Shown here piece by piece: positions 61,239 to 64,000 of a stretch of DNA of 64,000 nt. A program made the position numbers and the translations under genes. The stretch is from Deltaproteobacteria bacterium (GTDB taxonomy: Bacteria; Desulfobacterota; Syntrophia; Syntrophales; JACQWR01). The stretch's first letter is position 1; each line of letters begins with the position of its first letter. The stretch lies in the NCBI GenBank assembly GCA_026388415.1, contig JAPLJV010000013.1:1-64000 (forward strand), written 5' to 3'. The notes below the pieces were generated by a model. It searched no databases, was not told where the DNA came from, and saw only the letters and a list, made by a program, of their open reading frames with translations.

Positions 61239-62609
61239 ATGGGAAAACGAATTCTTGTCGCATTAATCTTGATGCTCTTGTTGTCGGGCTTTACCAGGAT
61301 ACCGGAAATTAAAGACCTTCGGGAGATAAGCCAGGATCATCGTTCTTTCACGGTCCGGCAGGAAAACGAGTTCAGCAGGCTGGATCCGGAGCTGCAGAAG
61401 AAAGCGGATGTCTTCCATAACGCCATGTTTTTTTCCCCCTGGCATCAGATAAAGTCCCGCTATGCCCTGGAGGAAGTAAAATGGGAGTTTGATAATTACG
61501 CCCGGGTTCCTGGATACGGTAGAAACGGCCAGAAGCATCCCCGTGCCTGGATAAAAAAGCTGACGGAGAATGCCCGACTGGCATCTGCTCCCCAGCAGGG
61601 TTTCCTGGCCATTACATTGCAGAACACGGATTTACGGGTACTGCCTACCCCCGATGCCCACTTGAGCAACCCCAAAAATTGCGTTCTGCCTTTCGATAAC
61701 ATGCAGAACTCCAGCGTTGCCGCCAACACCCCCATCCTCGTATCCCATGTCACGAAAGATAAAAAATGGGTGCTGGCGGAAACGCATTATGCCATGGGCT
61801 GGCTCCCCGCCCGGCACATCGCCTCCGTGGAAGCAAATTTTGTCAAAGAGTGGGAACGCGGTCCCTATGCCGTCATTACCAAAGATAAAACGCCCATCGT
61901 AAGTGAGGCGGGAAAGGTCATTTTCAAGGCGGCGCTGGGCTCTTTTTTCCCGAAAATCGGCGAAGACGGCACAAGCCTGCAACTCCTTGTAGCCCGTGCC
62001 GACAGCCAGGAAAAGGCCTGGGCGCAAAAAGTGTTCATCACCAAGGAAAGAGCCGCCAGCAAACCGATGCCCCTGACGCCCGCCAATATGGCAAGCATCG
62101 CCAATGAACTCATGAATGAACCTTACGGATGGGGCGGCCTGGATCAAAAGCGCGACTGCTCTTCCACGCTCATGGATCTCTTTGCCCCTTTCGGGATCTG
62201 GCTGCCGCGAAACTCCGGTCACCAGGCAAAAATGACGGGCGCCTTCATTGACTTTTTGAACCTCTCACCCGCCGAAAAAGAGGCAACCATTCTAAAACAG
62301 GGAATCCCTTATTTCACCCTGCTCTGGCTCAAAGGGCATATTATGCTCTATATAGGTCAACAAGACGGACAGGCCGTGGCATTTCACAATTTCTGGAGCG
62401 TGAAGACCAGGGATACCCAAGGCAGGACCGGGAAGATAATAATCGGCAGGTCGGCCATTACCACTTTGCGCCCCGGGAAGGAACTCCGGGGCGGCAAAGA
62501 CGCCGGCGATATCCTCCCCGGCATCCGGGGCATGACCCTGCTTTGGCCGCCGACCACAGGACCGGGAAATGCGGCCCTCGACAAAGCCTATCCAGATATC
62601 TTGAAGTAG
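61239..62609 (+). CDS. Exported SH3-NlpC/P60 peptidoglycan endopeptidase-like protein
   Basis: A 456-residue protein with an N-terminal signal or anchor (about 18 residues). SH3-like segments (DLRVLPTPDAHLSNP; THYAMGWLPARHIA) precede an NlpC/P60 catalytic domain: Cys in YGWGGLDQKRDCSSTLMDLF, His in WLKGHIMLYIG. The layout matches bacterial gamma-D-glutamyl endopeptidases that cut peptidoglycan stems. It is expected in the periplasm. Confidence 0.88.
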   Translation: MGKRILVALILMLLLSGFTRIPEIKDLREISQDHRSFTVRQENEFSRLDPELQKKADVFHNAMFFSPWHQIKSRYALEEVKWEFDNYARVPGYGRNGQKHPRAWIKKLTENARLASAPQQGFLAITLQNTDLRVLPTPDAHLSNPKNCVLPFDNMQNSSVAANTPILVSHVTKDKKWVLAETHYAMGWLPARHIASVEANFVKEWERGPYAVITKDKTPIVSEAGKVIFKAALGSFFPKIGEDGTSLQLLVARADSQEKAWAQKVFITKERAASKPMPLTPANMASIANELMNEPYGWGGLDQKRDCSSTLMDLFAPFGIWLPRNSGHQAKMTGAFIDFLNLSPAEKEATILKQGIPYFTLLWLKGHIMLYIGQQDGQAVAFHNFWSVKTRDTQGRTGKIIIGRSAITTLRPGKELRGGKDAGDILPGIRGMTLLWPPTTGPGNAALDKAYPDILK

Positions 62610-62651
62610 AGAACGTTGACATTACAAATTAGCGCGTAATGGTCTTTTTCC

Positions 62652-64000
62652 CTATTTTTCCGTCATCACCCAGATGCCATCCCACTGCTGGGGCGGGTTA
62701 GCGATCAAGATCCGGCATTTATCGGCATAGACCCTTGCCGGAGGGTCTGCCTCACTGATTGTCTCAAAGCTTGTCAAGGCTGCCGGGAAGTCTCCCTCAT
62801 AAAATTTCGCCAGTGCCCCGGCAAAGGTTTGCATGACCCCTGCTTTAGCTTCATAATCGTCCTTGAGCATTGGCTCATAGACGCGGACAGGTTCTGCGCG
62901 GCCAACGACACGTACCAGCGAAAGTTCCCGTGCGGCGAATTCGCCCTGCAATCGGGAGCGGGTATATTCCGAGGTCATCACGAAAGTGCCGAACTGCTTA
63001 TTGATTCCTTCGAGACGGGAGGCCAGGTTGCCGGCGTCGCCCAGGAATGTATAGTCGAAGCGTTGATTTGATCCCATGTTGCCCACCACGACCGGTCCGG
63101 TGTTGATGCCGATACGGGCGAAGATGTCCCTGCCGACACGCTCCTTGAATCCTGGACGGAGTTCAATCAGCTTCCTGCCGCACCGCAGCGCTGCCCTGAT
63201 GGCGCAGATTGCATGGTCCGGAACATCGAGCGGGGCATTCCAGAAGGCAATAATGGCATCGCCTTCATATTTATCTATCGTCCCTCCTTCGGAAAGAATA
63301 ATGTCCGTCATGGCGGTCAGATAGTCGTTCAGGAGGGCCGTAAGCTCCTGGGGACTGAGGCGCTCGGAAATACCGGTAAATCCCTGTATGTCGGAAAAAA
63401 ATATACTCAACTCGCGCACTTCACCGCCCAAGGCCAATTTATCCGGATTTTCGACCAGACGTTCGATAACGGCAGGACTCAGGTATTGTTTAAAGGCGTT
63501 TTTTATATATCGTTTCTGTCTTCCTTCGAGGGTATAATTGACAACAATAGCCACAGCAATGGCAAAAAATGCCCCTGTCGAAGGGACAGCTACTGGAAAC
63601 CAGTAATTCTTGGCGTAAAAGAGGCAGCCGAGAATAAAGGGAAGCGTCAGGAATAGCACGGCGGCGATGGCATCATGAAGGCCTTTCGCCAACAGGCGGA
63701 GGGAGATCCCCGCGGCAAGAGAAATACCAATAGTGAACAACAGTACGATGGACAACGAAACTTCCTGCATGAAGTCTCCCGACAGCAGGTTATCGAGCAT
63801 GGTGGCGTGCAATTCCACTCCCGGGTAATCGCGCTGGAGAGGCGTCGGGCGGAGGTCCTTGAAGCCGGGCGCGGTTACGCCCAGGAAAACATAGGCATCC
63901 TTAAACACCGACAGATCCATGCCGGGAGCTTTTCCTTCCATGATCTGCAGACCGGCCTGCAAGACCGCAGCCGCGTTGACCGCTTTATGCGTCTGACTCT
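62652..64000 (-). CDS. Adenylate/guanylate cyclase with CHASE2 sensor, 5' end outside the window
   Basis: About 449 C-terminal residues are inside the window; the reading frame stays open to the right edge. The order is the end of a CHASE2 domain (FKDAYVFLGVTAPGF), three membrane helices and a class III cyclase domain with SIFFSDIQGFTGIS (two metal Asp), KYEGDAIIAFW and GINTGPVVVGNMGS. It makes a cyclic nucleotide, probably cAMP, in response to an extracytoplasmic signal. The final 75 residues form a short tail after the cyclase. Confidence 0.92.
   Translation of the reverse strand, partial: SQTHKAVNAAAVLQAGLQIMEGKAPGMDLSVFKDAYVFLGVTAPGFKDLRPTPLQRDYPGVELHATMLDNLLSGDFMQEVSLSIVLLFTIGISLAAGISLRLLAKGLHDAIAAVLFLTLPFILGCLFYAKNYWFPVAVPSTGAFFAIAVAIVVNYTLEGRQKRYIKNAFKQYLSPAVIERLVENPDKLALGGEVRELSIFFSDIQGFTGISERLSPQELTALLNDYLTAMTDIILSEGGTIDKYEGDAIIAFWNAPLDVPDHAICAIRAALRCGRKLIELRPGFKERVGRDIFARIGINTGPVVVGNMGSNQRFDYTFLGDAGNLASRLEGINKQFGTFVMTSEYTRSRLQGEFAARELSLVRVVGRAEPVRVYEPMLKDDYEAKAGVMQTFAGALAKFYEGDFPAALTSFETISEADPPARVYADKCRILIANPPQQWDGIWVMTEK

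Noticed and set aside
1-64000. CRISPR array or prophage
   Set aside because: No regularly spaced direct repeats and no phage structural genes were seen; repeats are dispersed palindromes.

Overview
The window looks like part of the chromosome of an anaerobic, Gram-negative, deltaproteobacterium-like organism (Desulfobacterota; a Syntrophaceae-type genome is my best guess). This rests on gene content, not on a database match: two genes that need UGA read as selenocysteine (a DsbA/FrnE-like oxidoreductase and a HesB/IscA-like protein), a PAS-type sigma-54 activator, two PilT-family ATPases, an Mla-like outer-membrane lipid transport operon, a glcD/glcF-type pair and many small palindromic repeats. 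No ribosomal RNA, plasmid origin, CRISPR array or intact prophage is visible.

Layout. 0-2.5 kb: the N-terminus of a biotin-dependent carboxyltransferase coupled to tatA, then a sigma-54 activator. 3-6.2 kb: a redox/repair neighbourhood (MsrAB, a broken flavodoxin-type reductase, an exported metallo-beta-lactamase-fold protein, the UGA-containing DsbA-like gene). 6.3-14.2 kb: an MFS exporter, small unknown genes, an HD protein, an alpha/beta hydrolase, a UbiA/MenA-type prenyltransferase, a PilZ protein and small envelope proteins. 14.2-21 kb: tRNA-Glu, a Ski2-like helicase, a molybdopterin-binding-domain protein and carB. 21-27 kb: a transposase relic, then a run of minus-strand small stress or envelope genes ending in a caspase-like protein fused to a degenerate trypsin-like domain.

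27-35.5 kb is accessory DNA of defence-island type. It holds a ParB-like protein, a CopG-like small protein, an AbiE-like HTH/nucleotidyltransferase pair behind a perfect palindrome, a single-chain restriction-modification protein carrying an in-frame palindromic repeat, and a DUF1016 (YhcG-type) nuclease gene whose 3' end runs in frame into the housekeeping gene pgi. Dispersed repeats mark its left side and pgi its right.

37-47 kb: a HemN/HemW-like radical SAM protein, the HesB-like selenoprotein coupled to a TPR protein, a pseudo-receiver beside pilU- and pilT-like genes, tRNA-Ala, an HD phosphohydrolase, and an Mla-like operon whose ATPase subunit lacks the Walker A region. 47-53 kb: a cupin, a tex relic, an FMN reductase-like gene, and a glycolate/lactate oxidation unit (glcD-like, glcF-like, MFS carrier). 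52.8-56.5 kb: the conserved rpsF-rpsR-DUF2232-rplI-dnaB block. 56.6-64 kb: a MOSC protein, polA with a degenerate proofreading site, an S1/P1-like zinc enzyme, a cold-shock protein with a structured leader, an SH3-NlpC/P60 protein, and a CHASE2-type adenylate cyclase cut by the window edge.

The genome appears rich in decaying pieces (transposase, tex and flavodoxin remnants) and in small dispersed palindromic repeats, at least one of which has been absorbed into a protein. All functions are read from sequence motifs by eye; no alignment or search was run.
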